Source: JAFCUW01 sp049897565
GTDB taxonomy: Bacteria > Pseudomonadota > Gammaproteobacteria > Burkholderiales > Burkholderiaceae_D
Length of the DNA: 64,000 bases
NCBI RefSeq assembly: GCF_049897565.1
Contig: NZ_JAFCWM010000002.1
Location: 124,001-188,000 of the forward strand
Direction of reading: 5' to 3'
The notes beneath the pieces are model-generated. The model was not told the DNA's origin, ran no database searches, and was given only the letters and a program-made list of their open reading frames with translations. Position 1 is the stretch's first letter. Each line of letters starts with the position of its first letter. Both the position numbers and the translations under genes were made by a program. Of this stretch, positions 27,671-35,644 are shown piece after piece.

Positions 27671-27697
27671 GTAAGCGGGAGATTTACCCCACCGCTC
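27671..27697 (+). repeat. IS66 left terminal inverted repeat
   Basis: Begins GTAAGCGGG followed by a TTTACCCCACC-like stretch. It matches the reverse complement of the right end (GTAAGCGGG ... TTTCACCCCACC) with a small offset. Confidence 0.85.
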
Positions 27698-27731
27698 CCC
27701 CATCCCGGTCAGTGGTTAGCAGGCAGCCAGC

Positions 27732-29318
27732 CTAGTTTTTGTTGAAGGTGAAGGGCAGCAGGTCCGTCACGTCGTCGCCTGGTTGCCTGCGTGGCAGTTC
27801 GGTCAAGACATGGCGCAAGTAAGCATACGGCTCGACGTCGCACGCGCGGCAGGTCAGCATCAGGCTATAGATGACGGCGCTGGCATCGGCGCCGGCGACG
27901 GAATTTGAGAACAGCCATGCCTTGCGTCCGGTCGTAAACGGCCGGATATCGCGCTCGATCAAATTATTATCGATGGCGAACCGGCCGTCGTCGATATAGC
28001 GGTACAAGTAGCGCCACTGCCCGAGCGCATAGTTGATGGCTTTGCCGATCAGCGATTGCGGCATGACCGCGCTCTTGTTTTTTACAAGCCATGCATGCAG
28101 GTTGTCCAATATGGGACGACTGAGCACCTGCCGCAACCGATAGGCGTGTTCGATCACCGTCATGCCATCAGGCGGTTTGCCTCGGGCCAGTTTTTCGATG
28201 TGATACAGCTTGGCGATGAATCGCAGCGCCTCCCTGGCCCTGCCCGACGGATTTTTCTGCGCCTTGAGTGCCTCATCGAAGTAGCGTCGCGCATGCGCCA
28301 TGCAACCGAGGTGCTTTATGCCCTTGAGCATGCGCCAGGCGGCGTAGCCATCGGTCATGACCGCCCCCTCGAAGCCTGCCAAGAAGCGCTCGGGATGTTC
28401 ATGGCCGCGACCGGGCCGGTACTCGAACAGCACAATTGGCTGCTCGCTGTCGATCGCCGTGCGGTAGACCCACATATAGGACTGGTTTTGCGCACGGCGG
28501 CCGTCTTCCTTGAGCACCTGCACCGTGGTTTCATCGCCGTGAATCACCGGGCAGGCCAGCAGGATCTGGCGCATGGCCTGGTACAGCGGCGCGAACAGCA
28601 GGCCCGACTTGATGGCCCATTGCGACAGCGTAGTGCGTGCCACGTCCACCTCGCCGCGCAGCAAGACCTCGTGCAGGCGATACATGGGCAGGCCATCGGC
28701 GTACTTGGCGGTGAGCACCGTGGCCACCGTCGCCGGGCTGGCGATACTGCCGGGCATGGGCTGCGGCGGCATCGGGCTGGTGATGATCTGGCTCGATTCG
28801 CCGTGGCGGTCGCACTGGCGGCAAGCATATTTAAAACGTACATGCTGCAGCACCTGCACCGTGGCCGGGACGATGTCGAGCTGCTCGCTGATGTCCTCGC
28901 CCATGCGATGCAAGGCGCCCTGGCAGCAGCGGCACACTTTCTCGGACTCCGGCAAATCGTGTTCGACACGCTGACGCCGCAAATGCGCTGGCAAAGGCTT
29001 GCGGTCACGCTTTTTGCCAACGCTCTTTGGCCCCTCGTCGGCTTCTTCCCCGGCATCCGGGGCGAGCGTGGCCACGTCCTGCTCGGCCTCGTTGAACAGG
29101 CAGCCCTGGGCGCCGAATTTCTCGCTCGACGGCGCGAAGCGCTTGAGCTGCGCCAGCCGGAACTGCTCTTCCAAAAATTGGTTGCGCGCCTGTAAGGCAG
29201 ACGCCTGCATCTCCAGCGTCGCGGCCTGCATCTCCAGTGCCGTCGCCCGCGTCTCCAGTTCACGAACGTAGTCGCGAAGCTCGGGCGGCAGGGTGGCAAG
29301 AAGGTCGGTTAGGTGCAT
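27732..29318 (-). CDS. tnpC: IS66 transposase TnpC
   Basis: A 528-residue IS66-type DDE transposase. An N-terminal coiled-coil/leucine-rich stretch (TALEMQAATLEMQASALQ) is followed by a zinc-finger region (CRCCQGAL, CRQCDRHG), then the catalytic core with VIHGDETTVQVL carrying the first Asp, and IDNNLIERDIRPFTTGRK near the C-terminus. Length and layout are those of an intact family member. It carries out strand transfer for the element. Confidence 0.95.
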   Translation of the reverse strand: MHLTDLLATLPPELRDYVRELETRATALEMQAATLEMQASALQARNQFLEEQFRLAQLKRFAPSSEKFGAQGCLFNEAEQDVATLAPDAGEEADEGPKSVGKKRDRKPLPAHLRRQRVEHDLPESEKVCRCCQGALHRMGEDISEQLDIVPATVQVLQHVRFKYACRQCDRHGESSQIITSPMPPQPMPGSIASPATVATVLTAKYADGLPMYRLHEVLLRGEVDVARTTLSQWAIKSGLLFAPLYQAMRQILLACPVIHGDETTVQVLKEDGRRAQNQSYMWVYRTAIDSEQPIVLFEYRPGRGHEHPERFLAGFEGAVMTDGYAAWRMLKGIKHLGCMAHARRYFDEALKAQKNPSGRAREALRFIAKLYHIEKLARGKPPDGMTVIEHAYRLRQVLSRPILDNLHAWLVKNKSAVMPQSLIGKAINYALGQWRYLYRYIDDGRFAIDNNLIERDIRPFTTGRKAWLFSNSVAGADASAVIYSLMLTCRACDVEPYAYLRHVLTELPRRQPGDDVTDLLPFTFNKN

Positions 29319-29385
29319 GCAGTAACTTTACCAAAACGATTTGCGTTTTAGGTTTACATCATTTGCATGTTGTTGAAATTATTTT

Positions 29386-29742
29386 TCAGTACATCGCGCG
29401 CGGCGCCATCGGCTGGTGGGCAATGGCGTTCTGCCAGTTCAAGCCATCGATCAACCAGCGCAGTTGACGCGCCGTCACCGCCAGCGCCTGCGCGTCCTCG
29501 CCGTCCTTGGGCCAATGAAATTTGCCCTGTTCGAGACGCCGGCAATGCAGCCAGAAGCCGTTCGTGTCCCAGTGCAGGATCTTGAGCCTGTCGCGGCCAC
29601 GATTGCAAAAGACGAACCAGTGGGCGCCCGTCGGATCGAGTCCCAACGTGTCGGCCACCACCAGTGCCAGGCCATTGATCGATTTGCGCATGTCATGGTG
29701 GCCGGTGGCCAGGTACACCACGCCCTGCGGCGTGCCCCACAT
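29386..29742 (-). CDS. tnpB: IS66 accessory protein TnpB (Orf2)
   Basis: A 118-residue protein starting MWGTPQGVVYLATGHHDMRKSI, containing DPTGAHWFVFCNRGRDRLKILHWDTNGFWL, the highly conserved core of IS66 Orf2 proteins. They are needed with TnpC for transposition. The ATG at 29742 overlaps the TGA of tnpA by one base (TGATG), so translation is coupled. Confidence 0.93.
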   Translation of the reverse strand: MWGTPQGVVYLATGHHDMRKSINGLALVVADTLGLDPTGAHWFVFCNRGRDRLKILHWDTNGFWLHCRRLEQGKFHWPKDGEDAQALAVTARQLRWLIDGLNWQNAIAHQPMAPRAMY

Positions 29743-30035
29743 CAGCGCAGCGCCTCGAGCACGCCGCCGAGCCAGCGCACCTGCTCGTGGTGTGAAAGGC
29801 GGATGACGTAGCCGTGCGGGGTGCGCAATTCCAGCATCGGTTCCGGGTGCCCCGCCACCATCGGCAGCGCAATGAGCCTGGTGGCTGTGGACGGCGCCGC
29901 CAGCCGCTTGCGCCAGTAGTGAAAGCTGGCCTCCGTTACCCCTTCGCGAACACACCAGGGCCGGATGCCAAGTTCAGAATTAGCTTGCTCCTGCAGCCGG
30001 ACTATCCAGGCTTGTCTCGTTGATTCATTGCGCAT
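29742..30035 (-). CDS. tnpA: IS66 accessory protein TnpA (Orf1)
   Basis: A 97-residue protein with an N-terminal helix-turn-helix-like part (WCVREGVTEASFHYWRKRL) and a C-terminal LRTPHGYVIRLS typical of IS66 Orf1. It is probably DNA-binding. It is first of the three element genes, 83 bp inside the right end. Confidence 0.9.
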   Translation of the reverse strand: MRNESTRQAWIVRLQEQANSELGIRPWCVREGVTEASFHYWRKRLAAPSTATRLIALPMVAGHPEPMLELRTPHGYVIRLSHHEQVRWLGGVLEALR

Positions 30036-30091
30036 TGAGTTGGCTTCAGTGATTGATGAAGCCGCAATTTTGGAACGCCTACCTCACGATT

Positions 30092-30118
30092 GGAGGGTGG
30101 GGTGAAATTCCCGCTTAC
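30092..30118 (-). repeat. IS66 right terminal inverted repeat
   Basis: Reads GTAAGCGGG inward on the minus strand and pairs with the left end. Confidence 0.85.
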
Positions 30119-30126
30119 CTTTCGTG
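30119..30126. repeat. Target-site duplication of IS66, right copy
   Basis: CTTTCGTG, identical to 27663-27670. Confidence 0.95.
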
Positions 30127-30318
30127 GGATGTTTTGCACAATTCGGCTTGCCGATGGTGAAAAACTTGCATATATTGCACTCCTACTTTAAGCACTGCGA
30201 CCCGCAACCAGCCGGCAATTACCGCCAGCAAATGGATGGGCGTCCTTCCCCGTGACCCACTTGCCTTTTGTCGGACTGTCTCGACTACAGATCGAAATCG
30301 CGCAATCGCATGCGGCAA

Positions 30319-31515
30319 TCAATCAACGCCTATATTTTGTGGCTGTAACGGCGTGTGGATGACGGGCACTGCACGAAGGACGTCAGGTTCCACCGTTTCT
30401 ATGCAGGACGAAGGTAACGTCAGAACCGGAACCACAGGCGCGACCGTTGTCGGATTCCCGCTGGTTGGCCCGGGCATACGTCCAAGAATGCGCCGTCGAA
30501 TGTGCTCGAGACGGACGTTCCTTTCGACGCCATGGTAGCTGAGCCTGGACACCGCCCATACCGCAACAGTAATCGCCAATATCATGGCGCCTTGCCGAAG
30601 CCCGATTAGTTCCTTCCCCGCGAGATGAATCGCAATTCCAATGACGATTACGTGCGCCAGATAAGTGGAATACGATTCGTCGCCGAGTCTGACGATTTTC
30701 CCCACCCAGGCAGATTTCACATCGAGAAAACGTTCGCAAAGGAGGGCGAGAGCAACGGCTGAGACCGCAATAGGGAGTTTGATATGCTTGAAAATGAGAA
30801 ACCATGCACCTCCGACCACCGCGCTCACTCCAAGAAGCATAGCAAGTCTATGATGCTTCGTCAAAAAGCGTTCGCCGGTACGGCTGGTCCATGCCAAAGC
30901 CAAACAGAACCCCGCGAGAAACTCGTAAAGCATGAAGCTGGAAGCGATGCTTCCATAGACCATCGTTGAAGGATAGACTATCGGCAAAACGAGAAAGACG
31001 ATACACAGTAAAGTAAAAAAACGTTTGGCCGTGATTGCCATACATAGTGCCAGCGACACATAGAAAAACATTTCAAAATTGAGCGTCCAACCGACGGTTA
31101 GCACCGGGTAAAGTCCGAGGCCACTCGGATTCAAGTGCGGGATAAACAGCAACGATGAAGCTAGAGTTTTTGCGGTGTAGTCGGTGAAAGCGAAGGCCTG
31201 CGGAAAAAATAGCATGCATGCGATAAGTAAAAAAGAATAGAACCAATATACCGGCGCGATACGGAAGATGCGATCGATAAGGAACGATCCTGCTGCTTTC
31301 TTCGTTTTAGTGGCTGCAAAATGCATTACAAAGCCGCTCAGCACAAAGAAGATATCTACACCAAGGTCTCCGTATTTGGCGAACAACGTCTCGATGCTGC
31401 TGTGGGTTTGACCGCGGAAGTACAGTTGAACGACGTGATGGTACACAACCGTCCAGGCCGCAACAGCGCGAAGAATTTGTAACGAAGCAAACTTTTTGAC
31501 TTCAATGTTTTTCAT
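30319..31515 (-). CDS. Acyltransferase-3 family O-acyltransferase
   Basis: A 398-residue integral membrane protein with about ten spans. It begins FASLQILRAVAAWTVVYHHVV, the defining motif of acyltransferase-3 proteins with the catalytic His, followed by GDLGVDIFFVLSGFVMHF. These proteins O-acetylate or succinylate polysaccharides. The ATG at 31515 (MKNIEVKKF) is chosen because the 15 codons upstream are atypical. The last 45 residues are a Pro/Val-rich tail beyond the membrane domain. Its stop is followed directly by the frame interrupted by IS66. Confidence 0.88.
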   Translation of the reverse strand: MKNIEVKKFASLQILRAVAAWTVVYHHVVQLYFRGQTHSSIETLFAKYGDLGVDIFFVLSGFVMHFAATKTKKAAGSFLIDRIFRIAPVYWFYSFLLIACMLFFPQAFAFTDYTAKTLASSLLFIPHLNPSGLGLYPVLTVGWTLNFEMFFYVSLALCMAITAKRFFTLLCIVFLVLPIVYPSTMVYGSIASSFMLYEFLAGFCLALAWTSRTGERFLTKHHRLAMLLGVSAVVGGAWFLIFKHIKLPIAVSAVALALLCERFLDVKSAWVGKIVRLGDESYSTYLAHVIVIGIAIHLAGKELIGLRQGAMILAITVAVWAVSRLSYHGVERNVRLEHIRRRILGRMPGPTSGNPTTVAPVVPVLTLPSSCIETVEPDVLRAVPVIHTPLQPQNIGVD

Positions 31516-31946
31516 CAGCTTGTGGATGGCATAATTTACGTGTCCGATTTTACTTGGCAATACCTCTTCGTACTTAGGATAAACTAATACTGTTGCGAAA
31601 TTGCAAGGCGGGCGTTCTCAAAGCAGTAGAAGGCCTTTGCTGTAAAGTGCCACCAATGGCGAAACCTACCAAAAAATTTGACCACTTACTAGCGGCTGTC
31701 ACGGTGACCATGCGGGACGACCTGTGCTGCGATGATCACCGCCAAAATCGGCCAACGTCACGTCCTTAGCTACATCCGAATCACGCGAGTTCTCAAAGGG
31801 CTTGGCCCGTGCTGTTGGTGTGTCGAACCCGTTCGAAAAGTACCTCGAGAACACGTCTTGTTTAGCGCCGACATCGAAAAACCCGCCCGGCAGGCTGTCG
31901 CGATCACTGCCTGACGAGCGGCGTCCCCGCCGAACCCGGCGCCATG
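31516..31946. other. Intergenic region without recognisable gene
   Basis: About 430 bp between the acyltransferase start and the terminator. Both strands contain only short frames without family motifs. It presumably carries the acyltransferase promoter. Confidence 0.5.
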
Positions 31947-31989
31947 GACGAAAAAAAACCGCTCGTGCGACCGAGCGGTTTTTTTCGTC
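31947..31989. terminator. Strong bidirectional Rho-independent terminator
   Basis: A stem of GACG-A8-CCGCTCG paired with CGAGCGG-T7-CGTC and a 6-base loop (TGCGAC). It lies 11 bp after the cytochrome stop and has a T-run on either strand, ending the leftward cytochrome transcript. Confidence 0.9.
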
Positions 31990-32000
31990 GAACGAACGAC

Positions 32001-32879
32001 TTATTTCACTGCGGCGGCCATGTAGTCGACTGCTGCCTTGACTTCGTCGTCCGAGGCGGTCGAGCCGCCCTTCGGAGGCATCATGCCGGCCTTGCCCTGG
32101 AAGCCCTTGATAGCGTGCTCGTACAGGACTGCGTCGCCTTGCTTGACGCGTGGCGCCCATGCTGCCTTGTCGCCGAACTTCGGCGCGCCGGCGATCCCCG
32201 CGCCGTGGCAAGCCACGCATGAGGCGTTGTAGACGTTCTTGCCCGCGTCGGCAGCAAGTTTCGGCGTTGCGGCGGCTGGCGCCGGCGCTGCCGGCGCGGC
32301 TGCAGCAGGAGCTGCTGCCACAGGCGCGTCGGCGGCTGGTGCCGCGGCTGGCGCCGCTGCGGCCGGTGCTGGCACGGCCGGCTCCTTGAACTTGGCGCCG
32401 GCCTGGTTGGCCATATAGACAACTGCACGGGCAACTTCAACGTCGTCGAGGTCGGGGTTGCCGCCTTTGGCAGGCATCGCGCGGATACCTTCGATAGCGT
32501 GCTTGACCAGCGTGTCGTAGCCCTGCGCGATGCGTGGGGCCCAGCCGCCGGCGTCGCCGAGCTTAGGAGCGCCGGCAGCGCCGCTGGTGTGGCATGCGGC
32601 GCAAATGGCGGTGTAGACCGCTTCTGCCGTCTGCAGTACCTTCGGCGCGTTGACGTCTTTCAACGTGAAACCTTCTTCTGCTACCGGACGTACGCGCGCG
32701 GCAATCGCTTCCGCGCTCTGGCTCTCGGTGCCGGCGCCGGTCAGCTTGGTGGTGGTCACAAAAGACACCAGCAAAATGATGCCGATGACGGTGACCAGGA
32801 AGAAGCCGGCCACGGCAGCGACGAGCTGCTTCGGAGTACGGATGGCGGATTCGTGGTGTTCGTTGTGTGCGTCGCTCAT
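32001..32879 (-). CDS. Membrane-anchored dihaem cytochrome c (c5-like)
   Basis: A 292-residue protein with an N-terminal membrane anchor (LVAAVAGFFLVTVIGIILLVSF). It has two class-I cytochrome c domains with haem motifs CAACH at residues 93-97 and CVACH at 221-225. Each is followed by an axial-Met region (IRAMPAKGG, MMPPKGG). The domains are joined by an Ala/Pro-rich linker of about 45 residues. It carries electrons on the periplasmic side, plausibly to a terminal oxidase. The start at 32879 (MSDAHNEHHES) is used; the longer frame upstream runs through the tRNA and is not real. Confidence 0.9.
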   Translation of the reverse strand: MSDAHNEHHESAIRTPKQLVAAVAGFFLVTVIGIILLVSFVTTTKLTGAGTESQSAEAIAARVRPVAEEGFTLKDVNAPKVLQTAEAVYTAICAACHTSGAAGAPKLGDAGGWAPRIAQGYDTLVKHAIEGIRAMPAKGGNPDLDDVEVARAVVYMANQAGAKFKEPAVPAPAAAAPAAAPAADAPVAAAPAAAAPAAPAPAAATPKLAADAGKNVYNASCVACHGAGIAGAPKFGDKAAWAPRVKQGDAVLYEHAIKGFQGKAGMMPPKGGSTASDDEVKAAVDYMAAAVK

Positions 32880-33071
32880 GATGTCCTTAATACAATTTTG
32901 AAATCTGCCCGGCCGGAGTGGTTTGTTTGAGATATACAAACACTCGCCAAACCCGCGATTATAGACCCAATGCCCCTGTTTTGGAACGGAAATTGCCCTT
33001 CGCGCGACACTTTCCATGGACGGCGAGACGGAAAAACTGTATCCTTCGCATCTCTTCAGATATTCCCCTAC

Positions 33072-33147
33072 GCGGCTGTAGCTCAGTGGATAGAGTATTG
33101 GCCTCCGAAGCCAAGGGTCGTGGGTTCGATCCCCGCCAGCCGCACCA
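33072..33147 (+). tRNA. tRNA-Arg (anticodon CCG)
   Basis: A 76-nt cloverleaf: acceptor GCGGCTG pairs with CAGCCGC, D-arm GCTCAGTGGATAGAGT, anticodon stem TTGGC/GCCAA with loop CTCCGAA (anticodon CCG), T-arm GGTTCGATCC, and an encoded CCA. Its 3' 49 bases are the left attachment site of the integrated element, and the gene remains intact. Confidence 0.95.
33099..33147 (+). repeat. attL, 49-bp direct repeat
   Basis: The tRNA-Arg 3' half from the anticodon stem to CCA, identical to 58622-58670. Confidence 0.95.
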
Positions 33148-33223
33148 AAATATCGCATCAAATCAATAACTTGCACGAGAAACTTTTTGGCGCTTGTTCT
33201 ATGCTCACCGTCGAATTTATGTC

Positions 33224-33242
33224 GTGTAGGGGCTGTGTAGGG
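33224..33242 (+). promoter_or_regulatory. Putative integrase arm-type sites, left
   Basis: Two copies of GTGTAGGG separated by 3 bp (11 bp phase), starting 77 bp inside attL. The same pair with the same phase occurs at 58478-58496. No other gene covers this stretch. Confidence 0.6.
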
Positions 33243-33334
33243 TTTTTTGCTCAACACTCATCCATAAAACGGCATTATCGATCCGTCATTCAGTGCGTTT
33301 TTTGGGTTTTTCCCCCAGCCGAGCGGATTGGCGG

Positions 33335-33661
33335 CTATCGAAGCAACTCGGCCGCGCGCTGTCGCAGGGCTTGCCGTTGAATCTCAGGCATGTCGGAATA
33401 CGCCAACATGATCTCGGCCAGCCGGTCGTCACCGCAGTAGAAATACGCTGCGGGCACCCCCAGCACCTTTGCCAGTGCCTCGACGAACCTGTGTGGCGGC
33501 TCGTGCACCCCGTTTTCATACCGACTCATCCGGGCGCTCGCGGATGACTCCTCCAAGCCCGCAAGAACGCCCAGCTTGTCCTGCGGCAGGTCCGAACGCA
33601 GCCTGACCTCGCGGAGGCGGCGGGAAAACGTGGATGGGTTCTGCGAGGGGCGAAGCGGCAT
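33335..33661 (-). CDS. XRE-family transcriptional regulator
   Basis: A 108-residue helix-turn-helix protein: FSRRLREVRLRSDLPQDKLGVLAGLEESSASARMSRYENG, a Cro/cI-type domain covering residues 10-65, then a short C-terminal helix region. It is likely a repressor of element genes. It is divergent from the small lipoprotein gene; three copies of a CGTAGA element lie just upstream and probably form its operator. Confidence 0.85.
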   Translation of the reverse strand: MPLRPSQNPSTFSRRLREVRLRSDLPQDKLGVLAGLEESSASARMSRYENGVHEPPHRFVEALAKVLGVPAAYFYCGDDRLAEIMLAYSDMPEIQRQALRQRAAELLR

Positions 33662-33672
33662 CCATCGATAAT

Positions 33673-33711
33673 CGTAGATTGCCTTGTATATTTCTCTACG
33701 TTAATCGTAGA
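33673..33711. promoter_or_regulatory. Putative operator of the XRE regulator
   Basis: CGTAGA occurs at 33673-33678 and 33706-33711, and its inverse TCTACG at 33695-33700. The last two form a perfect inverted repeat with a 5-bp spacer. The block starts 12 bp before the regulator's start codon. Confidence 0.5.
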
Positions 33712-33738
33712 ATTGGTATTCTTATCAACTTTCACCCG

Positions 33739-34014
33739 GTGCGCCAATTGAAAAAACTCTATCTTGTAGCATTGTTCTTGACAGGCTGTGCCTCCACGAC
33801 CGGCGTGGTCTCAATGGGCAAAGACGCTTACATGATCGCTCGCGAGGACAACGGCCCTGCCGCATCCCTCGGCGCCATCAAAGCCGCGGCCTTTAAAGAG
33901 GCCGGCGCTTTCTGCTCGGGTCAGGGCAAAACGATGCAGGTAACGAAGGAGAGCGACACGCCGCGTTCATTGGGCCAGTTCCCGCAGACGACGCTCCAGT
34001 TCACCTGCGTGTAG
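33739..34014 (+). CDS. Small lipoprotein
   Basis: About 91 residues with a short lipoprotein signal: two lysines, the hydrophobic stretch LYLVALFL and the lipobox LTGC. The mature part is about 75 residues with two further cysteines (AFCSGQG, QFTCV) that could form a disulphide. The function is unknown. The start is uncertain: GTG at 33739 or TTG at 33748 both fit and no ATG gives this signal peptide. A lipoprotein on a satellite-like element could alter the envelope, but that is speculation. Confidence 0.55.
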   Translation: MRQLKKLYLVALFLTGCASTTGVVSMGKDAYMIAREDNGPAASLGAIKAAAFKEAGAFCSGQGKTMQVTKESDTPRSLGQFPQTTLQFTCV

Positions 34015-34036
34015 TCTGAACGGTTTGGGCAGCCGG

Positions 34037-34726
34037 ATGACGCGGGAGATACCCCTTCTTTCTCGCAAAGAAGCGCAGGAGCGGGGCCAGACAGCTTATT
34101 TCACTGGCAAACCGTGCCGGTTCAAGCATGTGGACTACCGAACCGTCGCCAGCCGCGCCTGCCGCGCGTGCGAACTCGTTCAGCATATTGCCGCCCAAAC
34201 CGACGACCCGGCGTTTGTGGCCGCCCTCTTGCTTGAGGGCGATCCACAGAACGACACACTCGAATATAAGCGGGTAGTTGGTACGAGAATCCCGAACGAT
34301 ACTGTCAGGTTTTTCCTGCCCAGGCTGCCACTTACGGTTCTGCTGAGGTTGCCTGACCATATGGATGGCGAGCCTGTGACTTGGGGCACGTCATACAGGC
34401 GATTACGCTACTTCACCACTCAATTTTACGAGAGGCTACCAAATCATCGCATGGTGCGCCGCGCGACTCCGCCATGGGCAGACTTAAATTTGATCAAAGC
34501 ACTTTACGACGAGCGTGACCGCCGAAGTGCGGCCGGCAACTGGGTGGTTGATCACATCATTCCTCTGTACCACCCTCTAGTCTGCGGGCTTCATGTGCAC
34601 GCGAATCTGCAGCTGATCACGATGTTGGAAAACACGCAAAGAAGAGGGATATTCGTAAGCGAAACGACCGTCTTCAGCTATTTAGACTCCGGCTGGAGAA
34701 AACCGTGGCAAATGATCGCCGGCTAA
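34037..34726 (+). CDS. HNH-like endonuclease-fold protein
   Basis: A 229-residue protein. The N-terminal part has CRFKHVDYRTVASRACRAC, perhaps a metal-binding cysteine pair. The C-terminal part WVVDHIIPLYHPLVCGLHVHANLQLITMLEN resembles the HNH core (xDHIxPL ... GLHVxxNLQ ... N) common in phage proteins. It may be a nuclease or a packaging-related protein. The ATG at 34037 is chosen over a TTG 12 bases upstream. Confidence 0.6.
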   Translation: MTREIPLLSRKEAQERGQTAYFTGKPCRFKHVDYRTVASRACRACELVQHIAAQTDDPAFVAALLLEGDPQNDTLEYKRVVGTRIPNDTVRFFLPRLPLTVLLRLPDHMDGEPVTWGTSYRRLRYFTTQFYERLPNHRMVRRATPPWADLNLIKALYDERDRRSAAGNWVVDHIIPLYHPLVCGLHVHANLQLITMLENTQRRGIFVSETTVFSYLDSGWRKPWQMIAG

Positions 34727-34908
34727 GGCGGCGGCCGCACGGCAAAGAGCTAAGCGATTTCGAGCATTCCGCGCTTGCCCAGCCGAACCGTCGGTGGTCT
34801 CGTAGGGCTGTTTGCGACCTTTGCGCATGTGGCATCGCATTGGAGCACTGGATGATCATAAGGACCCGCGGAAAACCTGCAAATATTCCCTGCATCGGAG
34901 CGGTATGA
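34705..34908 (+). CDS. Possible small Cys-containing protein
   Basis: A 67-codon frame from a GTG that overlaps the HNH-like gene's end by 22 bp. It contains CDLCACGIALEHW, which could bind zinc. No family is recognised and it may not be translated. Confidence 0.25.
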   Translation: MANDRRLRRRPHGKELSDFEHSALAQPNRRWSRRAVCDLCACGIALEHWMIIRTRGKPANIPCIGAV

Positions 34909-34979
34909 TGGGCGCATTGCGCAGCCTGACGCGACCCGCTGTTAGGGCGACTGCCTTTGATTTGATGTTGGAGTTTTCA

Positions 34980-35354
34980 ATGACCGTATCGCTGTTCGTA
35001 TCGCTAAAACGCTGGGTCTCGCTCAACGTGTTCAAACAGCCCGTCCGCCAGCAGCCGCGCAAAGTATGCGAGCACCATGCAGCCGGCTGCTACATGTGCC
35101 CGCGCGAGCACTGTAGCGGGGCCTTGAACGACCGCAACGACCCCGACTTGACCAAGCCCAGGTGGTCAACATCGGGCCACTGCATTTATCCAGGCGGTCT
35201 CTGTGGAATGCGCTTCAACGTGTCATTACGGGGCGCTAATGACCACTACGCGCGGCAGGCTGCCGAGCGAGGATATTCAGACATCTCGACCCGCGAGATG
35301 TGGGCGGCGGACATCGACGGCGTCGGTGATCGAGGTTCGCTGGAGTTGCCCTAA
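34980..35354 (+). CDS. Hypothetical Cys-rich protein
   Basis: A 124-residue frame from the ATG at 34980. The segment CEHHAAGCYMCPREHCSG followed by GHCIYPGGLCG has seven cysteines in about 55 residues, suggestive of a small zinc-binding domain. It has no known family, and the last third reads like low-quality coding sequence. It lies 290 bp upstream of the Type ISP gene; that gap has no further recognisable gene. Confidence 0.35.
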   Translation: MTVSLFVSLKRWVSLNVFKQPVRQQPRKVCEHHAAGCYMCPREHCSGALNDRNDPDLTKPRWSTSGHCIYPGGLCGMRFNVSLRGANDHYARQAAERGYSDISTREMWAADIDGVGDRGSLELP

Positions 35355-35644
35355 TGACCGGCGGCTCCAATTGTGTTCAGTGGCAGACTCGGCACCAACC
35401 TTCATCGTACTCAGACATCGGCACCAGCGAGCCGCTCGCTGGCCTTCAGTCGCCTCTGGTCCAAATGATCGGCGATCCCCTTCATCTGCGTTGGGCGTGC
35501 CGCCCTTCCAGTGTCGCGGGCCGACCGTGGTTTCACTACTATTTTCGGGAGGATTTCCTCGCGGTAAGGTAAAGTATCGCCCAACCGTTGTCGATGACCT
35601 CGGGCGTTTTGATTCGCTCGTGTATAAAAAAGGAAACCATCCGC

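Larger units (their letters stand above)
27671..30118 (-). mobile_element. IS66-family insertion sequence, complete
   Basis: A 2448-bp element with three leftward genes (tnpA, tnpB, tnpC), matching ends that begin GTAAGCGGG, and a perfect 8-bp direct duplication (CTTTCGTG) on both sides. All three genes look intact, so the insertion is probably recent. It lies between a glycosyltransferase and an acyltransferase of the EPS locus. Confidence 0.95.

Noticed and set aside
32880..33257. Long upstream extension of the cytochrome c gene
   Set aside because: The frame runs antisense through the tRNA-Arg gene and lacks family similarity; the membrane-anchored start at 32879 is typical.
35355..35644. 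Small genes before the Type ISP enzyme
   Set aside because: Overlapping short frames on both strands without motifs or ribosome sites.
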